Shown here piece after piece: positions 1 through 9,344 of a DNA stretch of 64,000 nucleotides. The notes beneath the pieces were generated by a model. It saw only the letters and a list, made by a program, of their open reading frames with translations, was not told the origin of the DNA and searched no databases. Source of the stretch: Comamonadaceae bacterium. GTDB lineage: Bacteria > Pseudomonadota > Gammaproteobacteria > Burkholderiales > Burkholderiaceae_C. How positions within the stretch are numbered: the stretch's first letter is position 1; each line of letters opens with the position of its first letter. The stretch lies in the NCBI GenBank assembly GCA_027486755.1, contig JAIXOM010000043.1, positions 1 through 64,000 of the forward strand, given 5' to 3'. Made by a program: the position numbers and the translations under genes.

Positions 1-55
1 GCCTCGGACCGACCTGTCCGACGGCGTCACACAAAGAGCCTAGGGATGGCACGCC

Positions 56-123
56 CGGGGGCTCAGGGGCCGGGCCTCATACTGCGGGGGTACACAGAAA
101 TCGGCCCGGCCCCTGAGCCCCCG
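56..123. repeat. 21-bp perfect inverted repeat with 26-nt loop (stem-loop)
   Basis: CGGGGGCTCAGGGGCCGGGCC (56-76) is exactly reverse-complementary to GGCCCGGCCCCTGAGCCCCCG (103-123). No adjacent T-tract. Confidence 0.85.
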
Positions 124-229
124 AGCGTGCGGCAAGCATGGGCTGGAATTCAAAGAGGGCATACCCCTCCTACGCGGCCAACCAGCGCTTCAAGCCAACG
201 AGCCCAAAGAGGCCAAAGAGCAGCTCAGC

Positions 230-1201
230 TCAATCGAGCTGTATCCCCATCTTCTTGATCAGCGGTCCCCAGCGGTTGTTTTCAGAGACGATGTAACTGG
301 CCAGATCTTGCGCGCTGGAGGTCTGGGCGATGAAGCCCAGTTCGTTGAACTTGCGTTGGGTGGGCGCTGCCATCACCGCCGTCATGACGGCACGGTTCAG
401 ACGCGCTACCACCGCCTCGGGCACCTTGGCCGGTGCTACCACTGCGAACCAGGTGAAAGCCACCAGCCTGGGATAGCCGATTTCCACAAAGGTCGGGACA
501 TCGGGCGCCACGGGTGAGCGCACATCGTCGAAGTTGGCCAGGATCTTGATCTTGCCGTCCCGGTGCAGCGGTACCAGTGTGGCCATGGCGTCGACCAGAG
601 CATCGACGTGACCACCGACCAAATCGACCAGGGCCGGCGCAGTGCCCTTGTAAGGCACTTCGGTCATGTCTATGCCCAGGGTCTGGTTCATCAGCACATT
701 GACCAGCTGCGAGTTGGCGCCCGAGCCGGCTGAGCCGTAATTCATCTTCTTGCCTTGGGTCAGGGCGTACTGCCGGAACTCGGCAATGTTGTTGACCGGC
801 AGTGACTTGCGCACCGCTACGCCCAGAGGCACCTTGACGGCCATCGCAATCGGCGCGAAATCTTCAATCTTGTAGGGCAGCTTTTTGTACAAGTGCGGGT
901 TGGTGCACAAGGTGGTGGTGGTCACCATCAGCAAGGTATGGCCGTCGGGCGGTGCTGCGGCCACATGCTGGGCGCCCAGGATGGTGCTGGCGCCCGGGCG
1001 GTTTTCTATGACCACGTTGACGCCCAGCGATGCTTGCATTTGCTCGGCCAAGACGCGTGAGGCCACGTCGGTTGGCCCGCCGGCCGCATACGGCACCACC
1101 AGCGTAACCGGCTTGCTTGGAAAGCTCTGGGCGTGAACAGCCGGGACGGCCAGCGCGCATGCGCTCAAGCCACGGGTGAGAAAGTGACGACGTGTAGACA
1201 T
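230..1201 (-). CDS. Bug/TctC-family tripartite tricarboxylate transporter substrate-binding protein
   Basis: MSTRRHFLTRGLSACALAVPAVHAQSFPSKPVTLVVPYAAGGPTDVASR...; typical Bug family with signal peptide. Start moved to the internal Met at 1201. Confidence 0.9.
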   Translation of the reverse strand: MSTRRHFLTRGLSACALAVPAVHAQSFPSKPVTLVVPYAAGGPTDVASRVLAEQMQASLGVNVVIENRPGASTILGAQHVAAAPPDGHTLLMVTTTTLCTNPHLYKKLPYKIEDFAPIAMAVKVPLGVAVRKSLPVNNIAEFRQYALTQGKKMNYGSAGSGANSQLVNVLMNQTLGIDMTEVPYKGTAPALVDLVGGHVDALVDAMATLVPLHRDGKIKILANFDDVRSPVAPDVPTFVEIGYPRLVAFTWFAVVAPAKVPEAVVARLNRAVMTAVMAAPTQRKFNELGFIAQTSSAQDLASYIVSENNRWGPLIKKMGIQLD

Positions 1202-1252
1202 GCGAATAACTCCTGGTGATGAAAACAAGGGATGGTTTGCTGATGGATCCAT

Positions 1253-2326
1253 TCAGCTGGGCGGTAATGCACCGAGCAGCCCTTGTACCTGCCCAGGCAG
1301 CCTGTAAAACCGGGCGGCGCTGCGGCCGAAGAGGTCGGCCTTTTCGTTGGCGCTCGCGCCTGCAGCCATCCGCTTAAAGGCGTTCCACAGCACCGCGTAG
1401 GAAAACATGCCTTTGTCGACCGGGAAGTTGCTCTCGAACATGCAGCGCTGCACGCCAAAGGCCTCGATGCAGGTCTGCACATGCGGCAACCACAGACGGG
1501 CCAGCTCCTGCGAGTCTGGCGGCTGGACCTGCTCATGAAAACGTGCGCCGCAGATCACCATGCCCATGCCACCGAGCTTGACGCTGACGTTCGGGCAGCG
1601 GGCCAGTTCCTCAATATCACGCCGCCAAGTCACAAACGTTTCCTGCTCGCGGCCCACATAGGGGCCGACGCCGATGATGCAGCCGAAATGGTCGAGCACG
1701 ATGGGCAGATCGGGCAGGGCCCGAGCGACTTCGGTGAGTTCGGCAATCTGGCTGTGATAGAGCATGGCGTCGTAGCTCATGCCAGCGCGCGCCACGGCGC
1801 GCAGGCCGGCGCGGTAGCGCGCATCGGCCAGCAACTGCGCCGGCGCTGGCCGCAGCACAATGCCGTCCGGAAAATGCGGATCGCGTCCCACGCTGTGGCG
1901 CACGCCTCGAAAGCGTTGCGGCGAGGCGCTCTGGTGCGCCTCAAGCACCTCTTCGACCGCCTCGCCCAGCAGCATGTCGGCGAAGCCGACGATGCCCGCG
2001 CACAAGAAGGGCGCGGGCTCCGGCTGACCCTGTGCGGCCACGATCTGCTCAATGTGCTCGGTCTCGCCCACGCAGCGCAAATGCTCGGGGCCACTGTCGC
2101 GGTAGGCATGGTGGGCCTGCACCAGCACGGTGGCCACCACCTTGTGGCCGCTGCACACATCGCCGCGCAGCTCAGGCAGTCCGTAGGGGTGGCCGTCATG
2201 GGCCCAAATATGGTGGTGGGGATCGACGATGGGCAGATCGGGCTCGAGGATGTCCTCCTGTACGCGAACCAGCCAGTCGGGCCTAGGAGGCGGGTAGCTC
2301 AGCTTGCCGGTCACGTCCAGAGCCAT
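1253..2326 (-). CDS. amidohydrolase family (amidohydrolase_2, TIM-barrel metal-dependent hydrolase)
   Basis: IVDPHHHIW N-terminal metal motif; VLDHFG and FESNFPVDK C-terminal motifs. Confidence 0.85.
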   Translation of the reverse strand: MALDVTGKLSYPPPRPDWLVRVQEDILEPDLPIVDPHHHIWAHDGHPYGLPELRGDVCSGHKVVATVLVQAHHAYRDSGPEHLRCVGETEHIEQIVAAQGQPEPAPFLCAGIVGFADMLLGEAVEEVLEAHQSASPQRFRGVRHSVGRDPHFPDGIVLRPAPAQLLADARYRAGLRAVARAGMSYDAMLYHSQIAELTEVARALPDLPIVLDHFGCIIGVGPYVGREQETFVTWRRDIEELARCPNVSVKLGGMGMVICGARFHEQVQPPDSQELARLWLPHVQTCIEAFGVQRCMFESNFPVDKGMFSYAVLWNAFKRMAAGASANEKADLFGRSAARFYRLPGQVQGLLGALPPS

Positions 2327-2368
2327 GGGAGTCCTTGAGTAGGGGCTGGCCGTGCGGTATGCCCGGGC

Positions 2369-3163
2369 TCAGCGGTCTTGCAGTTGGGGCTGCCGCCCTT
2401 CCAGAAAGGCGCGCACGCCCTCGGCGCTGTCGGCTTTGGCTACCAGCTGGGCGGACATGGCCTGGGCATCCAGGTAGGCCTGCATCCAGCCCTTGCCCTC
2501 CAGGGCGACGCAAGCGGCTTTGCGAGCCCGCAGGGCAGGCAGGCTTTTGCTGGCAATCTGCGCAGCCAGCTCCAGCGCCCGGGGCATGACCTGCTCGGGC
2601 TCGACCACCGCGTTGAAAAAGCCTGTGGACTCGAGCTCGCCGGCGCTGAACTTGCGGCCGGTGTAGAGCATCTCTCTGACCTTGGCCTCGGGCATTTTGA
2701 GCAGGGCCATCAGGCCGGCGCCGCCGGCGACCAGCCCATAGTCGATTTCCGGGCAGGCGAACATGGCCTTGTTCGAGGCAATGCGCAGATCGCACAGGCC
2801 GGCCAGGATGAAGCCTATGCCGATGGCATGGCCATTGATGGCGGCGATCACCGGCCTGTCGAGTTGGTAGAAGCCAGGCAGGCGTTCGTTGATGAAGGCA
2901 TAGCGCTCCTTGCGCTTGGCCGTGTCCATGCCTACAAAATCCTTGAGGTCGGCGCCGCCGCACCAGGCGCGGCTGCTGTCGGGCGCGCTCAGGATGAGCA
3001 CGCGGATGTGGCTGCTTTGCTGCACATGCTCGACCAGGCGGCCTATGTCTTCATAGACCGACAGCGAGACGCTGTTGACCGGCGGTCGGGAGAACACCAC
3101 CGTGCCCACCCCCTGCTCAGACACGCTCAGGTGCAGGCTGCCTATTTGTTCGGAATCGCTCAT
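2369..3163 (-). CDS. enoyl-CoA hydratase/isomerase family protein
   Basis: Crotonase fold motifs CGGADLKDF and AINGHAIGIGFILAGLCDLRIAS. Confidence 0.88.
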   Translation of the reverse strand: MSDSEQIGSLHLSVSEQGVGTVVFSRPPVNSVSLSVYEDIGRLVEHVQQSSHIRVLILSAPDSSRAWCGGADLKDFVGMDTAKRKERYAFINERLPGFYQLDRPVIAAINGHAIGIGFILAGLCDLRIASNKAMFACPEIDYGLVAGGAGLMALLKMPEAKVREMLYTGRKFSAGELESTGFFNAVVEPEQVMPRALELAAQIASKSLPALRARKAACVALEGKGWMQAYLDAQAMSAQLVAKADSAEGVRAFLEGRQPQLQDR

Positions 3164-3194
3164 GGTGGGATCAATGGTCGGATCAGCGGTCAGA

Positions 3195-4217
3195 TCAGTG
3201 GTGGGTGAGCACCACCCGGCCGGCAGCGCTGCCTTGGGCCAGCAGGCTGTGGGCTTCGGCAGCTTGCTCGATCGGCAGGCTGTGGGCGATGCGTGGTTTG
3301 ATCTGCCCGCGTGCCACCAAATCGATCACCCGCTGGAGGTCGGCCACCAGCGCATGGCCACTGCCCACAATTTCGACCTCGCGCAAGATGGGGATGGCCG
3401 GGTTGAGCTGTACATTGCCGGGCTGCACATTGCCCACCATCACCAGCCGGGCGCCGGCGCTCAGGCTGCGCAAACTGGCGGCAAAAGTGGGGGCGCCTGC
3501 GATTTCAATCACCGCGTCGACGCCGCGGCCCTCGGTGATGTCGCGTGCGCTCTTGTGAAAGTCGCTGCCGCTCAGCACATGGTCGGCGCCGGCATTTTTG
3601 AGCAGCTCGCTCTTGTGCTCGGAGCTGGTAATGGCCAGCACCCGGTAGCCCATGAGCTTGGCCAGCTCCACCGTGTGTATGCCCACGCCGCCGGTGGCGG
3701 CGGTGATCAGCACGGTGTCACCCGGCTGCAGCCGGGCCCGCCCGAGGGCGTGAAAGCCGGTGCCGACGGCGCAGCTGAGGATGGCGCCGGTACTCAGATC
3801 GATGGAATCGGGAAGACGTACGGCGTTGCGCGGGCTGGCGATGACGAACTGGCCGTAGCCGCCCGAGATGTCTTCGCCATAAAAACCGGGCCCGTTGCGG
3901 CACAGGTTGTCGCGGCCGGCACGGCAGGTCGGACAGGTGCCGCAGGAGATGCGCTGGGTCAAGGCCACCCGGTCGCCGGGCGCAAATTGTTGGATCAGGG
4001 GGCCGACTTCCTCAACCACGCCAGAGATCTCATGGCCCATCACGCAGGGCAGGCGGGTGCCCGGGAAATGGCCCTGGCGGTTGAGCAGATCGTGCCCACA
4101 GACGCCGCAGGCATGGGTACGCACCAGCATCTGGTCGGCCAGATAGCTGGGTGTGGGTACCTCGGCCTGGTGCAGCACCTCGGGCCCGCCGAATCGCGTG
4201 AACAGTCCAGCCTTCAT
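3195..4217 (-). CDS. zinc-dependent alcohol dehydrogenase (MDR family)
   Basis: CGVCGHDL, GHEISGVVEEVG, CGTCPTCRAGRDNLC structural Zn motif, ITAATGGVGIHTVELAK Rossmann motif. Confidence 0.9.
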   Translation of the reverse strand: MKAGLFTRFGGPEVLHQAEVPTPSYLADQMLVRTHACGVCGHDLLNRQGHFPGTRLPCVMGHEISGVVEEVGPLIQQFAPGDRVALTQRISCGTCPTCRAGRDNLCRNGPGFYGEDISGGYGQFVIASPRNAVRLPDSIDLSTGAILSCAVGTGFHALGRARLQPGDTVLITAATGGVGIHTVELAKLMGYRVLAITSSEHKSELLKNAGADHVLSGSDFHKSARDITEGRGVDAVIEIAGAPTFAASLRSLSAGARLVMVGNVQPGNVQLNPAIPILREVEIVGSGHALVADLQRVIDLVARGQIKPRIAHSLPIEQAAEAHSLLAQGSAAGRVVLTHH

Positions 4218-4218
4218 C

Positions 4219-5019
4219 TCATGCTTCTCCCCAGGGCAGCCAGTGCTCGGCGGTGCCCGCCATCACGCTTTGCAACTGCTCGGCGCTCAGAAAGGGCAGG
4301 TGCTCGGTGAACATGGCAATGGCCTGTGGGTAGCTGCAGGCCATGCGGGTCAGGTCGGTGCCCCACATGGCTCGATCGGCGCCAAAGGCCTGAACTACCC
4401 GCTCGATATGGCCGTGCATGTCACGGTAGGGGAAGGGTTCGCTGGAATGGGCGGGCAGGGAGGACACCTTGACTGCCACATTGGTCAGATGGGCCAATTG
4501 CAGCACGCTGCTGACCTCGCGCTCAACCGCCTCGGCCTTGTCCATCACAAACAGATTGATGTGGTCGACGATGAAGCGGATGCGCGAAAAGCGCTGGGCC
4601 AATTCGCCGATGGTCGCTGCCCGCTTGGGCGCCCACATCATCACCGGCAGGGCCAGCTCGTTGGCCAGAGGCCAGAACCAGTCGGCGGTGCCGTCGTCGA
4701 GCCAGGACACCTCGCGGTAGGGCGGAAAGGTCAGCCGCGCGCCGATGAAGCCGCTGCTGGCCCACTGCGTCACGATGTCGCGGCTGGCCTGCTTGTCCAG
4801 GGTCAGCAGGGCCAGGGCCTTAAAGCGCTCGGGCCATTTTTTCGCGGCCTGCACGCACAGCTCATTGGCGCCGCTGTGGCCGGGGACCAGGTAGGTGCGC
4901 GAGACGCCGCAGGCATCCATCTGCGCAATGATTTCTTCGGCCGACATCGCCTGCTGCAGCATCTTGCTGGCAGCGGCCTGGTCGGTCCACAAATGAATTT
5001 GGCTGTCAATCAGGCGCAT
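4219..5019 (-). CDS. amidohydrolase family protein (amidohydrolase_2)
   Basis: MRLIDSQIHLW N-terminus; FIVDHINLF; MWGTDLTRM C-terminal motif. Confidence 0.82.
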   Translation of the reverse strand: MRLIDSQIHLWTDQAAASKMLQQAMSAEEIIAQMDACGVSRTYLVPGHSGANELCVQAAKKWPERFKALALLTLDKQASRDIVTQWASSGFIGARLTFPPYREVSWLDDGTADWFWPLANELALPVMMWAPKRAATIGELAQRFSRIRFIVDHINLFVMDKAEAVEREVSSVLQLAHLTNVAVKVSSLPAHSSEPFPYRDMHGHIERVVQAFGADRAMWGTDLTRMACSYPQAIAMFTEHLPFLSAEQLQSVMAGTAEHWLPWGEA

Positions 5020-5025
5020 GGTGCT

Positions 5026-6135
5026 TCAGGCCGGCAGGCTTGCGTCCAGCAAGCTGGCGGCCACCCGCTCGCGGTGCCAGCTGGCGTCGCCGAAGGCGTG
5101 CTCCAGGTATTTGCCGCGGCGCATGAACCAGTGGACGTCGAAAGCATGGGTAAAGCCAACGCCGCCATGAATCTGCAGCGCTTCGTTGCAGACCAGGCGG
5201 CACATATCGCTGCTGGCAGCCTTGGCCATGGAGACGGCCACCGGCACGCTGCTGTCCTCGTCGGCCAGGGCCCAGGCCGCGTGGTAGGCGCAGGAGCGAG
5301 CGCCTTCGAGGGCGACCAGCATGTCGGCAAACTTGTGCTTGATGGCCTGGAAGGCGCCGATGGGCTGGCCAAACTGGCTGCGCTGCTTGGCATAGTCCAG
5401 GGCCAGGTCCATGGCCGCAGTAGCTACACCGACCATCTGCAAGCTGGCGGCCAGAGCGCTGACATGGAGCAGGCGCTCGACCGCCTGCGTGCCGCCGGCC
5501 AATGGCTGCGCGGGCGTGGCCGCAAAGCTGACCTTGCACAGTCCGCTGTGATCGTCGATCGAGTGGTGCGGCGCAATCGTGAGGCCAGCCGCGCCGACTT
5601 CGCAGACAAATAAGCCGGCCTGTCCCTCGCTGCCGCGGGCCGACACCAGCAGGTGGGTGGCCGACGCGGCGGCGGGCACCAGCATTTTTTGGCCATTGAT
5701 TTGCCAGCCTTGGCCTTGCGGACGGGCCTGCACTTGCAGCCAGCTGGGGTCGCGGTCGGCTTCGTGCTGGGCCCAGCTCCAGCGCGCTTGGCCACTGGCC
5801 AGAGCCGGTAGCCACTGCGCCGCTTGCTCGGCGCTGGCTTGGCGGACCAGGGTGTCGCTGACCACCATGGTCTGAATCAGCGGAGCGGGCAGCAGGGCGC
5901 GGCCCATGTCTTCCCAGAGCAGGGCCGCATCGAGCAGGCCCAGGCCGGTGCCTTCATGGGCCTCGGGCACCAACAGGCTGGGCAGGCCGAGCTCGCACAG
6001 GCCCTGCCAGAGCTGCGCATCAAAGGCGCCGCCGCTGGCGCGCACCTGGGCCGGGCCAGCCTGGTCGTCCAGGAAGCGGCGCACGCTGTCGCGCAGCATG
6101 TATTGGTCGGAGTTGAAGTCGAAATCCATGGTCAA
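5026..6135 (-). CDS. acyl-CoA dehydrogenase (subunit 2-like)
   Basis: MDFDFNSDQYMLRDSVRRFLDDQ...; RSQFGQPIGAFQAIKHKFADM; QIHGGVGFTHAFDVHWFMRR. Confidence 0.88.
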   Translation of the reverse strand: MTMDFDFNSDQYMLRDSVRRFLDDQAGPAQVRASGGAFDAQLWQGLCELGLPSLLVPEAHEGTGLGLLDAALLWEDMGRALLPAPLIQTMVVSDTLVRQASAEQAAQWLPALASGQARWSWAQHEADRDPSWLQVQARPQGQGWQINGQKMLVPAAASATHLLVSARGSEGQAGLFVCEVGAAGLTIAPHHSIDDHSGLCKVSFAATPAQPLAGGTQAVERLLHVSALAASLQMVGVATAAMDLALDYAKQRSQFGQPIGAFQAIKHKFADMLVALEGARSCAYHAAWALADEDSSVPVAVSMAKAASSDMCRLVCNEALQIHGGVGFTHAFDVHWFMRRGKYLEHAFGDASWHRERVAASLLDASLPA

Positions 6136-6143
6136 TGCTTTGC

Positions 6144-7334
6144 TTATTTGGGCAGGCCCAGCACCCGCTCGGCCACCAGGTTGCGCTGGATCTCCGAGGT
6201 GCCCGAGTAGATGGTCATGGCGCGCGAGGCCAGGAAGCGGTGCGAGAAATGCCCTTGCGCGGGCGCTTGCGCATCAGCGGCCGACAGCACGCCGGCCGAG
6301 CCACCGACTTCCATCGCGATTTCGGTCAGCCGCTGGTACATATGGCTCCAGTAGAGCTTGGTGAACGATGATTCGACACCCAGTTCATCGCCACGGGCCA
6401 GCCGGGTCAAGCCGCGCAAGCCGTTGAGGCGCATGGTTTCGAGCTCGATGTGCGCGGCGGCCAGCTTCTGGCGCATCACCGGGTCCTGGCTGACGGGCTT
6501 GCCACCGCTTTGGACGCTCTTGGCCAGGGCCAGCAGGCGTTCGAATTCTCGCACAAAGCGCACCTGGCGGGGCAGGGCCTCTTCGGGGCCGCGCTCGAAA
6601 GCCAGGGTGGTCATGGCGATGCGCCAGCCCTGGTTGAGCTCGCCCACCAAATTGGCCACCGGTACCCGGACCTCGTCAAAAAAAACCTCATTGAATTCGG
6701 TCTCGCCGGTGATCTGTACCAGCGGGCGTATGGTGATGCCGGGGCTGCGCATGTCCAGCAGCAAAAAGCTCAAGCCCTTGTGCTTGAGCGCGTCGGGGTC
6801 GGTGCGTACCAGCATGAAGCACCAGTTGGAGTACTGGGCAAAGCTGGTCCAAATTTTCTGGCCGGTGACCACAAAGTCGTCGCCCTCGCGCACCGCTTTG
6901 CAACGCACCGAGGCCAGGTCTGAACCCGAGCCCGGCTCGGAAAAGCCCTGACACCAGACTTCCTCGCCGCGCAGGATGGGCGGCAGGAAGCGCTCCTTTT
7001 GCGCCGCGCTGCCGTGGGTCATCAGGGTTGGGCCGGTGAGGTTGCGGCCGATGATGTTCATGCCATCGGGCGCATCGGCGCGCGCCATCTCCTCCAGGAA
7101 GATGGCGTTTTCAATTGGGCTGGCGCCGCGGCCGCCGTATTGTTTGGGCCAGGTGATGCCCGACCAGCCGCCCTGGTAGAGCTTTTTCTCCCACTGCAGG
7201 CGAAAGGCGGCGCGTTCATCTTCGCCTTGGGGCTCAAACACCGTCTTGCCCCAGCCGGCGGGCAAATTGGCTTGGAGCCACTGGCGGATTTCAGATCGGA
7301 AGGCCTGCTGTTCGGGAGAGTCTTTGAGGTTCAT
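6144..7334 (-). CDS. acyl-CoA dehydrogenase
   Basis: WCQGFSEPGSGSDLASVRCKA; GQKIWTSFAQ; YSGTSEIQRNLVAERVLGLPK. Confidence 0.92.
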   Translation of the reverse strand: MNLKDSPEQQAFRSEIRQWLQANLPAGWGKTVFEPQGEDERAAFRLQWEKKLYQGGWSGITWPKQYGGRGASPIENAIFLEEMARADAPDGMNIIGRNLTGPTLMTHGSAAQKERFLPPILRGEEVWCQGFSEPGSGSDLASVRCKAVREGDDFVVTGQKIWTSFAQYSNWCFMLVRTDPDALKHKGLSFLLLDMRSPGITIRPLVQITGETEFNEVFFDEVRVPVANLVGELNQGWRIAMTTLAFERGPEEALPRQVRFVREFERLLALAKSVQSGGKPVSQDPVMRQKLAAAHIELETMRLNGLRGLTRLARGDELGVESSFTKLYWSHMYQRLTEIAMEVGGSAGVLSAADAQAPAQGHFSHRFLASRAMTIYSGTSEIQRNLVAERVLGLPK

Positions 7335-7346
7335 AAGGGGCGCGTG

Positions 7347-8138
7347 TTATTTCCCGCTGAATCGCGCAGGTCGCTTTTCCCGGAAGGCTTGCACGCCCTC
7401 GCGGTGGTCATCGGTCGATAGGGTGACGGCCAAGGCATAGGCCTCGAACTCGGCCAGCTGTTCTAGGCTGGCGTTGGGCGCCATATTGAGCAAGGTCTTG
7501 GTCAGCCCAATGGCTGCGGTCGGTCCTTGCGCCAGTTCTAGCGCAAGTTTGCGCGCTGTGCTCAAGAGCTCTTCAGCCGCTACCACTTCATGCACCAGGC
7601 CCATGGCCAAAGCCTCCTGGGCCGTGAGCATTCGCCCGGTCAGGCACAGGTCCTTGGCTCGGCCCAGCCCGACCAGCCGGCTCAAGAGGTAGAGGCCACC
7701 GGTATCGGGCACCAGGCCAACCTTGATGAAGGCCTGGCTCATCTTGGCCTCTTGCGCCGCAATCACAAAGTCGGCGGCCAGCGCCAGGTTCATGCCCGAG
7801 CCGACGGCCGCGCCGTTGACTGCAGCGATCACCGGCTTTTCCAGCCGCACCAGGGGCATGAATACCTCATGGAGCATGCGCCGCAGCTTGTTGCGATCGA
7901 TCAGCGGCGAGGACTCGAAGGCCTGCGCCATCTCGCCCATGTCGCCGCCAGCGCAAAAAGCGCGGCCGGCGCCGGTGAGCACCACCGCGCGCACCTGGGT
8001 ATCGCGCGCGAGCTCGCCTATCAATTGGGCGAGCTCGCTTTGCATGCCGCTGCTAAAGGCGTTGAGCCTGTCGGCACGGTTGAGGGTGACCGTGGCGACG
8101 GACTCGCTGATATCGAGCAGCAGCGTTTGATAGCCCAT
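7347..8138 (-). CDS. enoyl-CoA hydratase/isomerase
   Basis: FCAGGDMGEMAQ; AAVNGAAVGSGMNLALAADFVIA; C-terminal EGVQAFREKRPARFSGK. Confidence 0.92.
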   Translation of the reverse strand: MGYQTLLLDISESVATVTLNRADRLNAFSSGMQSELAQLIGELARDTQVRAVVLTGAGRAFCAGGDMGEMAQAFESSPLIDRNKLRRMLHEVFMPLVRLEKPVIAAVNGAAVGSGMNLALAADFVIAAQEAKMSQAFIKVGLVPDTGGLYLLSRLVGLGRAKDLCLTGRMLTAQEALAMGLVHEVVAAEELLSTARKLALELAQGPTAAIGLTKTLLNMAPNASLEQLAEFEAYALAVTLSTDDHREGVQAFREKRPARFSGK

Positions 8139-8159
8139 GGTGTGCTTGGGGTGGCAGGT

Positions 8160-9329
8160 TTAGCGGGTAATGATGGAGCTGCGCATCAACACCTGAGCGT
8201 CCTTGATCTCATTGATGTTGATGACCACCTCGGACTGGTTGGTGCCGCTGAACTTGTAGGTTTGCAGCACGCCCTTGTACTCCAGGTTGTGCAGGGTGTC
8301 GCGCACTTTGGTCGAATCGATGGAGCCGGCTTTCTTCATGGCTTCGAACACCACCATAGCGCTGTCGTAACCGGTGGTCTCAAAGGGCAGGGGCTTGCGC
8401 TTGTTGGCCTGCTCGAACTGTGCCGAGAAGGCGCGCAGCTCCGGCGTGTCCGAGGTGGTCGAGCCCGTGGCCACAAACACGCCTTCGACGTTCCTGCCGG
8501 CGCTCTTGATGAAGGTCGGCGAGGACCAGATGGTCGAGGGGCTCAGGAAGATCGACCGCAGGCGGTTTTCCCGGTACTGCTTGATCATGGAGACGCCGTC
8601 TTCGATGAAGGCCGCGCCCATCACCGCGTCGGGGTTGGCAGCCCGCACCTTGGTCAGCAGGCTGGAGAAGTCCGTCGAGCCGGTGTCGAAGTATTCCTCG
8701 ACCACCACCTTGGCGCCCAGGCTGGTGGCACGTGCGACGATGGCCTTGCCCGAGGCGCGGCCCCAGTCGTCATTGCGACCCAGGTAGGCGATGGTCTTGA
8801 CGCCCTTTTCCTTGACCAGGAAGTCGACCGAGGGGTTGACGTTGTTGATCGAGGTCAGGGTGGTGCGAAAGCTGTAGCTCAGCTCGGGCGAGATCACTGC
8901 GGGCGCCGAGGCCACGAAGCTCATGGCCAAGGTTTTGTTTTTCTCCAGCGTGGGCAGCACCGCCAGCGTGGTGGTGCTGGCCGGGGTGGTGAAGACCACC
9001 GAGACTTTTTCTGCGGTCACCAGGCGTTCGGCCGCGGCCACTGCGCGCTCGACCTTGGATTCGTCGTCAATATTGACCAGCTGCAAGGTATAGGTATCGC
9101 TGCCGACCTTCAGGCCGCCGGCTGCATTGACCTGCTTGACCGCGTATTCGAGACCGACCACGCCTTCCTTGCCGATGGAGGCGTTGGGCCCGGTCAGCGA
9201 GAGGATGGATCCGACCTTGAGCACCTTGGCCCCCTGGGCTTGGGCCATGGGAGCGGACAGGCACAGGGCCAGGGCGGCGCCGGCCACGGCCAGACGTCGG
9301 CTTACTTTGACGGGATTGAAAGTGCGCAT
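8160..9329 (-). CDS. branched-chain amino acid-type ABC transporter substrate-binding protein
   Basis: Signal peptide, then VLKVGSILSLTGPNASIGKEGVVGLEYAVKQVNAAGG (LivK-like periplasmic binding protein). Confidence 0.9.
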   Translation of the reverse strand: MRTFNPVKVSRRLAVAGAALALCLSAPMAQAQGAKVLKVGSILSLTGPNASIGKEGVVGLEYAVKQVNAAGGLKVGSDTYTLQLVNIDDESKVERAVAAAERLVTAEKVSVVFTTPASTTTLAVLPTLEKNKTLAMSFVASAPAVISPELSYSFRTTLTSINNVNPSVDFLVKEKGVKTIAYLGRNDDWGRASGKAIVARATSLGAKVVVEEYFDTGSTDFSSLLTKVRAANPDAVMGAAFIEDGVSMIKQYRENRLRSIFLSPSTIWSSPTFIKSAGRNVEGVFVATGSTTSDTPELRAFSAQFEQANKRKPLPFETTGYDSAMVVFEAMKKAGSIDSTKVRDTLHNLEYKGVLQTYKFSGTNQSEVVININEIKDAQVLMRSSIITR

Positions 9330-9344
9330 GAGGTGGGTCTCCTT

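Noticed and set aside
3075-5613. 411-aa and 486-aa plus-strand ORFs opposite ADH/amidohydrolase/ACAD genes
   Set aside because: Antisense to conserved enzymes; no domain signal.
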